Of a DNA stretch of 63,787 nucleotides, positions 51,040-59,666 are shown piece after piece. Source of the stretch: Prevotellaceae bacterium UBA711. Its GTDB lineage: Bacteria > Bacteroidota > Bacteroidia > Bacteroidales > Bacteroidaceae. The notes under the pieces were generated by a model. It did not search any database and had not been told where the DNA came from. It was given only the letters and a program-made list of their open reading frames with translations. The position numbers and the translations under genes were made by a program. Position 1 is the stretch's first letter, and the number at the start of each line of letters is the position of its first letter. The stretch is taken from contig DBLZ01000103.1 of assembly GCA_002297545.1 (NCBI GenBank), forward strand, positions 1,147 through 64,933, in the 5' to 3' direction.

Positions 51040-51528
51040 ATGGAAAAGCAAGACAAGAAGGCGCGGTTGCAAGTTATCAGGACGATAGTGGGGAACTGCC
51101 CGTTCGAGAACCAAGAGGAACTGGCCTTGGAGCTGGAAAAGGCAGGATTTTCCACCACTCAGACCATGCTCAGCCGCGACCTGAAGCAGTTGCGTATCTC
51201 CAAGGTGCGCACGCGGTCGGGCAAGAGTGTCTATGCCCTGCCTGGTGTGGTCTACTTTGACCCGGCCAAGACGCGCGAGGAGTTGAACGCCACCCGTTGG
51301 CAACTGCAGTTCAGCGGCAACTTGGCCGTGTTGCATACGCCTCCCGGGCATGCTTCGCTGGTGGCCTATGAGATAGACGAGCACAAGTCGCAACTGCTGC
51401 TGGGCACCGTGGCCGGAGACGACACCGTCATTGTGGTGATGGCCGAGAATGCCGGGCGCGAGGAGGTGAGGGCTGTTCTCATGGAGGTGGTGCCACAGTT
51501 GAAAAAGCGCCGGACGTCCTCTGGCTGA
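51040..51528 (+). CDS. argR: Arginine repressor ArgR
   Basis: ArgR represses arginine synthesis genes when arginine is bound. It has 162 residues from MEKQDKKARLQVIRT. The winged-helix DNA-binding domain reads QEELALELEKAGFSTTQTMLSRDLKQLRISKV, with the SRDLKQL recognition helix; the C-terminal hexamerisation and Arg-binding domain has GDDTVIVVMAEN. The upstream part of the frame (50893-51039) covers the promoter and is not translated. First gene of the arg operon, with its own operators upstream. Confidence 0.94.
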   Translation: MEKQDKKARLQVIRTIVGNCPFENQEELALELEKAGFSTTQTMLSRDLKQLRISKVRTRSGKSVYALPGVVYFDPAKTREELNATRWQLQFSGNLAVLHTPPGHASLVAYEIDEHKSQLLLGTVAGDDTVIVVMAENAGREEVRAVLMEVVPQLKKRRTSSG

Positions 51529-51637
51529 CAGTCGTGGACCGTCTTCTCGCAGATATAATCTCGCATATATATAATAAGGTATATATCCGGCCCACGATCC
51601 GTGGGCATTGTTCGTAATCAACATACGTCAAAGGAGC

Positions 51638-52315
51638 ATGGATAGTATTTTGCCGCTCCGCAACACAGAGACGATGATGGAAGGAATGGAAGAAACACAA
51701 GCAGAAAAGCAAGCAGACATAAGAATAGTAGTGGCCGAACCGGCTCACGAGCGTTATGTGGACGAGATATTGCAGACCATCCGCGTGGCCGCCAAGAAGC
51801 GCGGCACGGGCATAGCCGAGCGTACACATGACTACCTGGCCACGAAGATGAAGGAGAGCAAGGCCATCCTGGCACTGGACGGAGACCGGTTTGCCGGCTT
51901 CAGCTACATCGAGACCTGGGGCAACAAGCATTATGTCACCACGTCCGGCCTGATAGTGCATCCCGACTACCAGGGACTTGGCGTGGCACGCCGCATAAAG
52001 GACTACACCTTCACCCTGGCACGTGTGCGCTGGCCCCATGCCAAGATATTCTCGCTCACGAGCGGTGATGCCGTAATGAAGATGAACACGGACCTGGGCT
52101 ACGTCCCCGTCAGCTTCAACCAGCTGACCGATGACGAGGCCTTCTGGCGCGGATGCAAGGGATGTATCAACAATGACATCCTGGAGGCCAAGGGACGCCG
52201 CTTCTGTGTGTGCACCGGCATGCTGTGGGATCCGGAGAAGCATCATGGCGAGCCTACCAGCCTGGAGGTGATAAAGGACGTGATGAGGACCCTTGTGCTC
52301 CGTGGCATAGAGTAG
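51638..52315 (+). CDS. GNAT-family N-acyltransferase, candidate first enzyme of arginine synthesis
   Basis: A GNAT-fold protein of 225 residues. Motif A is VHPDYQGLGVARRIKDYTF, preceded by KHYVTTSGLI, with a C-terminal extension that has CKGCIN and CVCTGMLWD. The start has an unusually good AAGGAG ribosome-binding site (51631-51636), rare here. Position between argR and argG suggests it makes the N-acyl-glutamate (acetyl or succinyl) that feeds argC/argD. No argA or argJ is in the window. The acyl group cannot be read from sequence. Confidence 0.78.
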   Translation: MDSILPLRNTETMMEGMEETQAEKQADIRIVVAEPAHERYVDEILQTIRVAAKKRGTGIAERTHDYLATKMKESKAILALDGDRFAGFSYIETWGNKHYVTTSGLIVHPDYQGLGVARRIKDYTFTLARVRWPHAKIFSLTSGDAVMKMNTDLGYVPVSFNQLTDDEAFWRGCKGCINNDILEAKGRRFCVCTGMLWDPEKHHGEPTSLEVIKDVMRTLVLRGIE

Positions 52316-52373
52316 GCGTGGGCATGCATGTATTCATAATCAAGACAAATCAACAACACATACATTACGTATC

Positions 52374-53576
52374 ATGGAGAAGAAGAAAGTAGTGGTTGCC
52401 TTCAGTGGCGGCCTCGATACGAGTTACACGGTCATGTACCTGGCCAAGGAGAAAGGCTATGAGGTGTATGCCGCATGTGCCAACACGGGCGGTTTCAGTC
52501 AGGAGCAACTGAAGGCCAACGAGGAGAATGCCTACAGGTTGGGCGCCAAGGCCTACGTCACACTGGACGTCACGCAGGAGTACTACGAGAAGTCGCTCAA
52601 GTACATGGTCTTCGGCAACGTACTGCGCAACAACTGTTACCCCATCAGCGTGTCCAGCGAGCGCATATTCCAGGCCATAGCCATAGCCCGCTATGCCAAG
52701 GAGATAGGCGCCAGCGCCATAGCCCATGGCTCCACAGGAGCGGGCAACGACCAGATACGCTTCGACATGACGTTCCTCGTTATGGCCCCCGGCGTGGAAA
52801 TAATCACCCTCACCCGCGACGGCAACCTCACCCGCCAGGAGGAGGTGGACTACCTGAACGCCAACGGCTACTTTGCCGACTTCACCAAGTTGAAGTATTC
52901 CTACAACGTGGGCATCTGGGGCACCAGCATCTGCGGCGGAGAGATACTCGACAGCACGCAGGGCCTGCCCGAGAGCGCATACCTCAAGCACCCCACCAAG
53001 GAGGGAAGCGAGATGCTGAAGCTGGGCTTCGAGAAGGGCGAACTCGTGTCCGTCAACGGTACGCGTTACGACGACAGGATAAAGGCCATACAGGCCGTGG
53101 AGGAGATAGGCGCGTCCTACGCCATAGGCCGCGACTGCCATGTGGGCGACACCATCATCGGCATCAAGGGACGTGTGGGCTTCGAGGCAGCAGCCCCCAT
53201 GCTCATCATCGGCGCGCACCGCTTCCTGGAGAAGTACACCCTCAGCAAGTGGCAGCAGTACTGGAAGGAGCAGGTGGCCAACTGGTACGGCATGTTCCTC
53301 CACGAGAGCCAGTACCTGGAGCCTGTCATGCCCGATATCGAGGCCATGCTCCTCAGCAGCCAGCGCAATGTCACCGGCGAGGTCACCTTGCAGCTGCGCC
53401 CCTACTGCTTCCAGACCATGGGCGTGGATTCCCCCAACGACCTTGTCAAGAACAAGCTCGGCGAGTATGGCGAGACGGCCAAGGCATGGAGCAGCGACGA
53501 TGCCAAGGGCTTCATCAAGGTAAGCTCCACGGCGCTGCGCGCCTACTACCTGGCACATCCCGACGAGGAACGCTAA
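52374..53576 (+). CDS. argG: Argininosuccinate synthase
   Basis: This enzyme joins citrulline and aspartate with ATP. It has 400 residues. The N-terminal ATP loop is VVAFSGGLDTSYTVMYL. Other landmarks are AHGSTGAGNDQIRFD and GTSICGGEI. It ends KVSSTALRAYYLAHPDEER. It is the product partner of argH at 29207. It lies 58 bases after the GNAT gene and is followed by a PspC-domain gene. Confidence 0.96.
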   Translation: MEKKKVVVAFSGGLDTSYTVMYLAKEKGYEVYAACANTGGFSQEQLKANEENAYRLGAKAYVTLDVTQEYYEKSLKYMVFGNVLRNNCYPISVSSERIFQAIAIARYAKEIGASAIAHGSTGAGNDQIRFDMTFLVMAPGVEIITLTRDGNLTRQEEVDYLNANGYFADFTKLKYSYNVGIWGTSICGGEILDSTQGLPESAYLKHPTKEGSEMLKLGFEKGELVSVNGTRYDDRIKAIQAVEEIGASYAIGRDCHVGDTIIGIKGRVGFEAAAPMLIIGAHRFLEKYTLSKWQQYWKEQVANWYGMFLHESQYLEPVMPDIEAMLLSSQRNVTGEVTLQLRPYCFQTMGVDSPNDLVKNKLGEYGETAKAWSSDDAKGFIKVSSTALRAYYLAHPDEER

Positions 53577-53619
53577 CCTCATGCTCTCTCTCGCGCGTAC
53601 ATTATTATAGTATATACAG

Positions 53620-53805
53620 ATGGAGAAACGTTTCTACCGTTCCGCCACCGACTGCAAGATAGCCGGCGTATGCGGAGGCCTTGGCGAATACTTCGGCATC
53701 GACCCCTTGCTGGTGCGCATAGCCTTCGTGGTGGCCGTGTGGTTTGCGGGCGTGGGCTTCTGGACTTACATACTGCTGTGGCTCCTCGCTCCCAAAAGAT
53801 ACTGA
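53620..53805 (+). CDS. PspC-domain small membrane protein
   Basis: A 61-residue protein made almost entirely of a PspC domain: KRFYRSATDCKIAGVCGGLGEYFGIDPLLVRIAF, then one hydrophobic helix VVAVWFAGVGFWTYILLWLLAP. PspC proteins respond to membrane stress and often interact with PspA-like systems, but neither PspA nor PspF is near. Its presence between argG and argC (43 and 34 bases) is unexplained and may be chance placement within the operon. Confidence 0.88.
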   Translation: MEKRFYRSATDCKIAGVCGGLGEYFGIDPLLVRIAFVVAVWFAGVGFWTYILLWLLAPKRY

Positions 53806-53839
53806 TGCAGTAATACAAAGATACTGATACAGGAATACT

Positions 53840-54814
53840 ATGGACAAGAAGATAAGAATAGGAATACTTGGTGCCGCAGGCTATACCGGCGGCGAGCTCA
53901 TCCGCGTGCTGCTCAACCACCCGCAGGCCGAGATAGTCTTTGCCAACAGCGAGTCCAATGCCGGCAACCCCGTGGCCGAGGTACACGAAGGCCTCTATGG
54001 CGAGACCGACCTCCGCTTCACCCGGGACATGCCCTGGGCCGAGGTGGACGTGGTGTTCTTCTGCTTCGGGCACGGCAAGAGCCGGGCCTTCCTGCAGGAG
54101 CATGCCATCCCCCAGCACGTGCGCATCATAGACCTGGCGCAGGATTTCCGCATAGCGGGAGACCACGACTATGTCTATGGCCTGCCGGAGACGCATCGCG
54201 GGCAGACCGTCGGCGCAAGGCACGTGGCCAATCCCGGCTGTTTTGCCACGTGCATACAGCTGGCCCTGCTGCCAGCCCTGAAGGCGGATCTCATCAGCGG
54301 CGACATTCATGTCAACGGCATCACCGGCTCCACCGGGGCAGGGCAGAAGCCGGGTGCCACCACGCACTACAGCTGGCGCAACGACAACATCTCCGTCTAC
54401 AAGACCTTCACCCACCAGCACCTCCTGGAGATAAACCAGACCGTGCAGGAGCTCCGCCCCGGCTACGACGGCCGCGTGCTCTTCATTCCCCAGCGCGGCT
54501 GCTTTGCCCGCGGCATCTATGTCACGGCCTACGCCCGTTGCACGGCATCGCTGGAGCAGGTGCGGCAGGCCTATGAAGACTATTATCGCGATGCCGCCTT
54601 CACCCACGTCGTGGCCAAGTCGCCCGACATGAAGCAGGTGGTGAACACCAACAAGGCCTTGGTCTACGTGGAGAAGTACGAGGACCAGCTCCTGATGATA
54701 TGCTGCATAGACAACCTCCTGAAGGGCGCCGTGGGCCAGGCCGTGCAGAACATGAACCTCATGTTCGGCCTCGACGAGCGTGCAGGCCTGGGGCTGAAGG
54801 CCTCGGCATTCTGA
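53840..54814 (+). CDS. argC: N-acyl-gamma-glutamyl-phosphate reductase
   Basis: ArgC reduces N-acetyl- or N-succinyl-glutamyl phosphate to the semialdehyde using NADPH. It has 324 residues. GILGAAGYTGGELIRVLLNHP is the Rossmann motif, catalytic Cys134 is in NPGCFATC, and the later ITGSTGAGQKPGATTHYSWRNDN is family-standard. The Rossmann loop fits NADPH. argB is not in this window. Confidence 0.96.
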   Translation: MDKKIRIGILGAAGYTGGELIRVLLNHPQAEIVFANSESNAGNPVAEVHEGLYGETDLRFTRDMPWAEVDVVFFCFGHGKSRAFLQEHAIPQHVRIIDLAQDFRIAGDHDYVYGLPETHRGQTVGARHVANPGCFATCIQLALLPALKADLISGDIHVNGITGSTGAGQKPGATTHYSWRNDNISVYKTFTHQHLLEINQTVQELRPGYDGRVLFIPQRGCFARGIYVTAYARCTASLEQVRQAYEDYYRDAAFTHVVAKSPDMKQVVNTNKALVYVEKYEDQLLMICCIDNLLKGAVGQAVQNMNLMFGLDERAGLGLKASAF

Positions 54815-54891
54815 GGCACAAGCATGCAGTCAATGATGCACAAGCAAGTAATCAACAAGGCACAAGTACACAACCTATAATTCCCCAAGAA

Positions 54892-56028
54892 ATGAATCTA
54901 TTTGACGTATATCCCCTGTTCGACATAGCCATAGACCGAGGCGAAGGCTGCCGCGTGTGGGACGAAGAGGGCACGGAATACCTCGACCTCTATGGCGGCC
55001 ACGCCGTCATCAGCATAGGCCATGCCCACCCCCATTATGTCGAGGCCATAGCCTCGCAGGTAGCCCGCCTGGGCTTCTACAGCAATTCGGTGCAGAACCC
55101 CTTGCAGCGCACCCTTGCCCTCACGCTGGGCAAGGTCTCGGGCTACGAGGATTACCAGCTGTTTCTAATCAACTCCGGCGCCGAGGCCAACGAGAATGCC
55201 CTCAAGCTGGCATCCTTCCACAACGGACGCACGCGCATCCTCTCGGCCGAGAAGGCCTTCCATGGCCGCACGTCGCTGGCGGTGGAGGCCACGGCCAACC
55301 CTAAGATTATCGCACCGGTCAATGCCAACGGCCATGTCACCTACCTGCCCCTCAACGACATAGACCCGTGGCGTGCCGAGCTGGAGAAGGGCGACGTGTG
55401 CGCCGTCATCATCGAATGCATCCAGGGCGTGGGCGGCATACGCCTGGCCGAGGCCGCTTTCATGCAGGAGCTGCAACGCCTGTGTGAGGCCCACGGCACG
55501 GTGCTCATCTGCGACGAGATACAGTGCGGCTACGGCCGTTCGGGCAAGTTCTTCGCCCACCAGCACCTGGGCCTGCGCCCCGACATGATTACCGTGGCCA
55601 AGGGCATCTGCAACGGCTTCCCCATGGGCGGCGTGCTCATCTCGCCCAAGTTCGCCCCCGTCTACGGCCAGCTGGGCACCACCTTCGGAGGCAACCACCT
55701 GGGGTGTGCCGGAGCCATAGCCGTGCTGGACGTGATAGAGAGCGAAGGCTTGGTGCAGAACGCTGCCGAGGTGGGCGACTACATCATGGCCGAGCTGCGA
55801 GCCATGAACCTGCCCCACGTGGTGGACGTCCGCGGACGCGGCCTGATGATAGGCATAGAACTGGACATCCCCTACAAGGAGCCCCGCACCCGCCTCATCC
55901 GCGACGAGCACATCTTCACCGGCTGCAGCGGCACCAACGTCATACGCCTCCTCCCCCCCCTGTGCCTCAGCATAGACGAGGCCAGGCACTTCCTCCGGGC
56001 CTTCCGCCGCGTGATGGAAAAGGCCTGA
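54892..56028 (+). CDS. argD: N-acylornithine aminotransferase
   Basis: ArgD is a class III PLP aminotransferase making N-acylornithine. It has 378 residues from MNLFDVYPLFDIAIDRGEG. The PLP Lys is Lys237 in TVAKGICNGFPMG, with the aspartate in ICDEIQCGYGRSG. NSVQNPLQRTLA and FGGNHLGCAGA are typical. It follows argC by 77 bases. An acetyl or succinyl preference is not readable here. Confidence 0.95.
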   Translation: MNLFDVYPLFDIAIDRGEGCRVWDEEGTEYLDLYGGHAVISIGHAHPHYVEAIASQVARLGFYSNSVQNPLQRTLALTLGKVSGYEDYQLFLINSGAEANENALKLASFHNGRTRILSAEKAFHGRTSLAVEATANPKIIAPVNANGHVTYLPLNDIDPWRAELEKGDVCAVIIECIQGVGGIRLAEAAFMQELQRLCEAHGTVLICDEIQCGYGRSGKFFAHQHLGLRPDMITVAKGICNGFPMGGVLISPKFAPVYGQLGTTFGGNHLGCAGAIAVLDVIESEGLVQNAAEVGDYIMAELRAMNLPHVVDVRGRGLMIGIELDIPYKEPRTRLIRDEHIFTGCSGTNVIRLLPPLCLSIDEARHFLRAFRRVMEKA

Positions 56029-56181
56029 GGCGGCACCTTCGTTCCATGTAAGACAATACTTCATATATATATAAGGCGACCTTCATGTCTATATAAGGCG
56101 GCACCTTATATATATATACATAATATGTACAAGGGCGATGCGCCCCTACACAGGCCTCGCCCGCAACACGTATCCACCAAA

Positions 56182-57153
56182 ATGAAAAGTTTTCTCAACG
56201 TACAGGACCTTGGCAACCTGGCCGAAGCCCTTGCCGAGGCCCGCGAAATAAAGCAGGACCGCTACAAACACGTAGGGCTGGGACGCAACAAGACCGCCCT
56301 TCTCGTCTTCTTCAACAATAGCCTGCGCACGCGCCTCTCCACGCAGAAGGCGGCCCAGAACCTGGGCATGAACGTCATCGTGCTCGATGTCAACGCCGGG
56401 GCATGGAAGCTGGAGACCGAGCGCGGCGTCATCATGGACGGCGACCGGAGCGAGCACCTCCTGGAGGCCATCCCCGTGATGGGCAGCTATTGCGACGTCA
56501 TAGGCATACGCTCCTTTGCCGGCCTCACCGACCGCGCCTACGACTACGCCGAGACCGTCTACCACCAGTTCGTGCGCTACTCCGGCCGACCCGTCTTCGC
56601 CATGGAGACCGCCACCGTGCACCCCCTGCAGGCCTTTGCCGACCTCATCACCATAGAGGAGCACCGCCGTAAGCCGCGCCCCAAGGTGGTGCTCACCTGG
56701 GCACCGCACCCCCGCGCCCTGCCGCAGGCCGTGCCCAACAGCTTTGCCCAGTGGATGAACGCCGCCGACGTGGACTTCGTCATCACGCACCCCCGCGGCT
56801 ACGAGCTGGACCCTGCCTTCGCAGGCAACGCCCCGGTGGAGTACGACCAGATGAAGGCCTTCGAAGGAGCCGACTTCATCTACGCCAAGAACTGGTCCTG
56901 CCCCGGCGTCACCCGCCCCGAGGACTACGGCCGGATACTGGACGACTACCATGAGATGGCCTCGTGGACCGTCTCCGCCCGACAGATGGCCGTGACGGAC
57001 AACGCCCGCTTCATGCACTGCCTCCCCGTGCGTCGCGGCATGATAGTGACCGACGAGGTCATCGAAGCCCCCACCTCGCTGGTCATCCCCGAGGCCGCCA
57101 ACCGCGAGATTTCCGCCACCGTGGTGCTCAAGCGCATACTGGAGGGCATGTAG
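56182..57153 (+). CDS. argF': N-acyl-ornithine carbamoyltransferase, succinylornithine type
   Basis: This transcarbamylase makes N-acyl-citrulline. It has 323 residues from MKSFLNVQDLGNLAEALAEA, following the Bacteroides fragilis N-succinylornithine enzyme as I remember it. It has SLRTRLSTQKAA (carbamoyl-phosphate site), LETERGVIMDGD, HPLQAFADLITIEE and FMHCLPVRRG. At the residue that sets substrate choice (Pro90 in the B. fragilis enzyme, Glu92 in the acetyl enzyme) this protein has Ser90. The lack of Glu there agrees with succinyl use. It is last in the arg operon; 56029-56181 holds AT-rich ATATAAGGCG-type repeats only. Confidence 0.92.
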   Translation: MKSFLNVQDLGNLAEALAEAREIKQDRYKHVGLGRNKTALLVFFNNSLRTRLSTQKAAQNLGMNVIVLDVNAGAWKLETERGVIMDGDRSEHLLEAIPVMGSYCDVIGIRSFAGLTDRAYDYAETVYHQFVRYSGRPVFAMETATVHPLQAFADLITIEEHRRKPRPKVVLTWAPHPRALPQAVPNSFAQWMNAADVDFVITHPRGYELDPAFAGNAPVEYDQMKAFEGADFIYAKNWSCPGVTRPEDYGRILDDYHEMASWTVSARQMAVTDNARFMHCLPVRRGMIVTDEVIEAPTSLVIPEAANREISATVVLKRILEGM

Positions 57154-57164
57154 GCCCCTCCGAC

Positions 57165-57791
57165 GCGCCTCCCGCCTTCTGCCGCGCCTCCCGCCATCCG
57201 CCTTATGAGCCTTGTGTATAAGGCGCGGGCTGAAGGCCCAAGTAGCACATAGCCCGGGGCAGAGCGAAGCGACACCCTGGGTATTGCAACCCCCACACAA
57301 GCCAGCGCCCTGAAGGGGCAAAAGCCTTAGGCATCAAGTATGGTTCAGCGGATATTTACGGTTGGTAAGTCCAGGCAATGCCCTCTTGGACGGCCTTCAC
57401 CAACTTTCCATGAAAGCCCGACACCCCATCTGCCAAGTGAGGGTATAGGCTACGGGCTGCCATTGCCCTGATGGACAATATCCCGTCATGTCGCCATTGG
57501 AATGGCACGGGCTGAAGGCCCAAAAACTGTAAGCCCAGTGCAAGCGAAGCGGCGCACTGGGTATTGCAACCTACACACATAAGCCAACGCCCTGTAAGGG
57601 CAAAAGCATTGATATTTAGCTTCTTGCTGTTGTCGTATTGACGCTTTTGCCCTTGCAGGGCGACCGTTGTTGTATGCGTTATCCCCAGGGTGTCGCTTCG
57701 CTCTGCCCTGGGCTATGTGCTCCTTGGGCCTTCAGCCCGCGCCATGGCGGACAGCAATCCGCTTGCGTACATCTCCATTTCGACGCACCCT
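57165..57791. mobile_element. Composite MITE-like region (family A copy 3 with family B copy inside)
   Basis: The left part (57165-57335) matches the start of family A, and the right part (57600-57791) matches its end, including a decayed terminal repeat TTTCGACGCACCCT. The centre holds a family B left end (57342-57370, related to 3084-3112) and then an extra partial A-type unit. Nested insertion or recombination between copies explains this. It fills the gap between argF' and the GNAT gene. No coding frame inside is convincing. Confidence 0.65.
57342..57475. repeat. Family B MITE-like sequence, copy 2 (partial)
   Basis: Left terminal repeat GGTTCAGCGGATATTTACGG (57342-57361) corresponds to the B1 end at 3084, and the internal word CAACTTTCCATGAAAGCCC recurs as in copy 1. 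The right end is not clear. It lies inside the composite family A region. Confidence 0.6.
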
Positions 57792-57823
57792 GTTCCAAGG
57801 CCTGCCTGTGTACTGTCCTCCCC

Positions 57824-58267
57824 CTAAAACTCCCTGCGCATATACACCATGTCCGTCAGCCGTATGCCGTCCTCGTAGATGGGATGGTCATAGTTCTCCG
57901 TGAAGAACCGCTCCACGCGATGCGACGGCCGGAAGCCGCAAGCCCTGTAAAAGTTCATCGTGGACGGCACCTCGCCCGTGCCTGCTAACATGGCCTTCCC
58001 ACGGGCACGATAGTGGTCAAAGAGGAACTCTATCAGGCATCGGCCGTACCCCATGCGCTGGAAGGCAGGGAGGGTGGCTATGTTTTTCAGTTCGTAGATG
58101 CCGTCTCCCTCGTGTGTCACCACGCAGGCGGCCTTCACCCCATCATCGTGCAGGACGAACATGTCGCCGCGTTCCAGGTAGCGGTCTATCATCTCCTCCT
58201 GCTCGTCGCCGAGGAGGAGAAGGTCGAGGTACTGCTTCTTCTGTCCGTGAATCTGTCTTATTTCCAT
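57824..58267 (-). CDS. GNAT-family N-acetyltransferase
   Basis: A 147-residue GNAT protein from MEIRQIHGQ. Motif A is KNIATLPAFQRMGYGRCLIEFLFDHYRARG; the C-terminal YRACGFRPSHRVERFFTENYDHPIYEDG fits the fold. The acyl acceptor is unknown. The first 28 residues and 5' flank are duplicated in the chimera at 60454-60714. Its promoter is about 93 bases upstream (58360-58367). Confidence 0.85.
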   Translation of the reverse strand: MEIRQIHGQKKQYLDLLLLGDEQEEMIDRYLERGDMFVLHDDGVKAACVVTHEGDGIYELKNIATLPAFQRMGYGRCLIEFLFDHYRARGKAMLAGTGEVPSTMNFYRACGFRPSHRVERFFTENYDHPIYEDGIRLTDMVYMRREF

Positions 58268-58359
58268 TTCAGTGTCAAGGGGGGGCGGGTAGGGGGAGGC
58301 CGGTGCCGTCACCGTGGCCGGTGTGTGGCCTCCGGCTGCGTGTCTTTGTGAAAACGCCA

Positions 58360-58367
58360 CAAAGATA
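58360..58367 (-). promoter_or_regulatory. -7 promoter element of the GNAT gene
   Basis: CAAAGATA on the plus strand (TATCTTTG on the minus). The 55 bases around and upstream of it (about 58357-58412) are closely repeated at 62079-62134 before the ATPase gene. Confidence 0.65.
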
Positions 58368-58473
58368 CGGATTATTCCGGACATACATGCCGGAAACGAA
58401 GACCATATTCGCGGGCAGGTCCCGCCCGGTGGCTGGAATCCTCCGTCGGGGAATGCGGGAGGACATGCCGTCT

Positions 58474-58506
58474 GCCCTTGGCGCGTCCTGGGGACGCGCC
58501 AAGGGC
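58474..58506. repeat. Strong hairpin between divergent genes
   Basis: GCCCTTGGCGCGTCC (58474-58488) and GGACGCGCCAAGGGC (58492-58506) are perfect 15-bp complements around a 3-base loop. It lies between the GNAT promoter (minus) and the HU promoter (plus), where no transcript is expected to end. Its role is unclear. Confidence 0.7.
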
Positions 58507-58597
58507 TGTACGTAGACGCGGATATGGGATAACTGAAGAAGAATCGCAGTATTTAACGTTTATTAACAGGGGGGGGCGATAGTGCCTACTAATTTAC

Positions 58598-58605
58598 TAT
58601 CTTTG
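58598..58605 (+). promoter_or_regulatory. -7 promoter element upstream of the HU-like gene
   Basis: TATCTTTG matches TAnnTTTG and precedes a leader of about 385 bases with no clear gene but with 22-bp tandem repeats. Confidence 0.6.
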
Positions 58606-58809
58606 CAACCGTCGGCGTGACTCACGCATCATGGCGGCCAGTCACCGACGGCCGGGCGTCACGGGGCCGGCCTCCGCAGCGGTGGAGCCTCATTACCAGG
58701 GAAATAGCCCGACATCAACGAGACGACATCCCCTCCTCCCGAGGGCAGCGCAGCCTCGTCGCGGGCACGACAAACACCCGGCTCCCGGGAGACGCAATTT
58801 CATCACCCG

Positions 58810-58889
58810 CGTGACGGGGCTTCAACATATACGTGACGAAGCCTCGACATATACGTGATGAAGCCTCAACATATACGTGATGATTTAAC
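58810..58889. repeat. 22-bp tandem repeat in the leader of the HU-like gene
   Basis: Units of exactly 22 bases begin at 58810, 58832 and 58854, and a partial one at 58876, each starting CGTGA and ending ACATATA (consensus CGTGAYGAAGCCTCRACATATA read in two parts). They are 100-180 bases upstream of the HU-like start. They could be protein-binding sites or a slipped-strand array. Confidence 0.8.
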
Positions 58890-58992
58890 ATTTCTATACA
58901 TACTGCGCCACAGGCCGCCCGCACGCATGCCACGGCCCGCCGCAGACGAGAGAATCAACCAAATACCAACCCCTAAAAAACACACAAGCACT

Positions 58993-59502
58993 ATGGCAAT
59001 CAAGTACAGCCTTTCCGCGGCAAAGAACCCGCTGAACCCCGAACTTCCCAAGAAGATCTACGCTCGCGCGCAGTACAACGAACTCATCGACCTGCCCGCC
59101 CTGGCCAGGCACATACAGGAGCACGGCAGCCCCTTCACGCGCGACGTCATCCAGGGCGTCCTCTCGGCCGCAGTGGACTGCATGCGCGAACAGCTCGTGG
59201 CCGGCAACAAGGTGGACTTCGGCGACCTAGGCTCCTTCTACGTCAGCCTCCGCAGCGAGGGCGTGTCCAAGGTCGAGGACTTCAACCCCCGCACCCACGT
59301 CAAGAGTGTGGACGTGAAGTGGTCGCCCTCCGTCTACTTCACCGACCTCAAGGACGACCCCGACCTCAAGTGGGAGTTCGCCATCACCCACAAGGAGATG
59401 GCCCAGGCCAGGAAACTGTCCAAGGAGGAAGTGGACAAGGACGTCTCCGAGGGCAACCCCGGCACCGGTGGCGACGAGGGCGGAGGCGAAATTGGAGGAT
59501 GA
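58993..59502 (+). CDS. HU-like DNA-binding protein, Bacteroidales long form
   Basis: A 169-residue nucleoid-type protein from MAIKYSLSAAKNPLNPELPKKIYARAQ. The HU fold shows HIQEHGSPFTRDVIQGVLSAAVDCMREQLVAGNKVDFGDLGSFYVSL, with the beta arm FNPRTHVKSVDVKWSPS. The tail after about 145 is acidic and Gly-rich (GNPGTGGDEGGGEIGG). Such single-domain HU relatives are common in Bacteroidales, often several per genome. The ATG at 58993 matches the family's N-terminus. Confidence 0.87.
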   Translation: MAIKYSLSAAKNPLNPELPKKIYARAQYNELIDLPALARHIQEHGSPFTRDVIQGVLSAAVDCMREQLVAGNKVDFGDLGSFYVSLRSEGVSKVEDFNPRTHVKSVDVKWSPSVYFTDLKDDPDLKWEFAITHKEMAQARKLSKEEVDKDVSEGNPGTGGDEGGGEIGG

Positions 59503-59569
59503 CCCCGCAGGCTACGGCCCGCCCGCCACGGTGACGGACCGACAAGACGCTGCTCCCAATCCGGCAAGT

Positions 59570-59620
59570 GGGAGAGGGGCCGCGCACACCCTTCCGGAGC
59601 GCGACCCCTCTCTCCGTTTT
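59570..59620 (+). terminator. Rho-independent terminator after the HU-like gene
   Basis: GGAGAGGGGCCGCGC (59571-59585) and GCGCGACCCCTCTCTCC (59599-59615) form a long GC-rich stem, followed by GTTTTGAT. It begins 68 bases after the stop codon. Confidence 0.8.
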
Positions 59621-59666
59621 GATGATTGGTACAATCGTTATTCACACATATTTTAATACGAAACAA

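Noticed and set aside
52365..53582. Long minus-strand frame of about 400 codons over argG
   Set aside because: It mirrors argG codon for codon on the opposite strand, which is a known artefact of high third-position G+C. argG has complete ATP-binding and catalytic motifs.
56029..56181. Transposon or attachment site between argD and argF'
   Set aside because: The ATATAAGGCG-type repeats are short and AT-rich, with no terminal repeats or target duplication.
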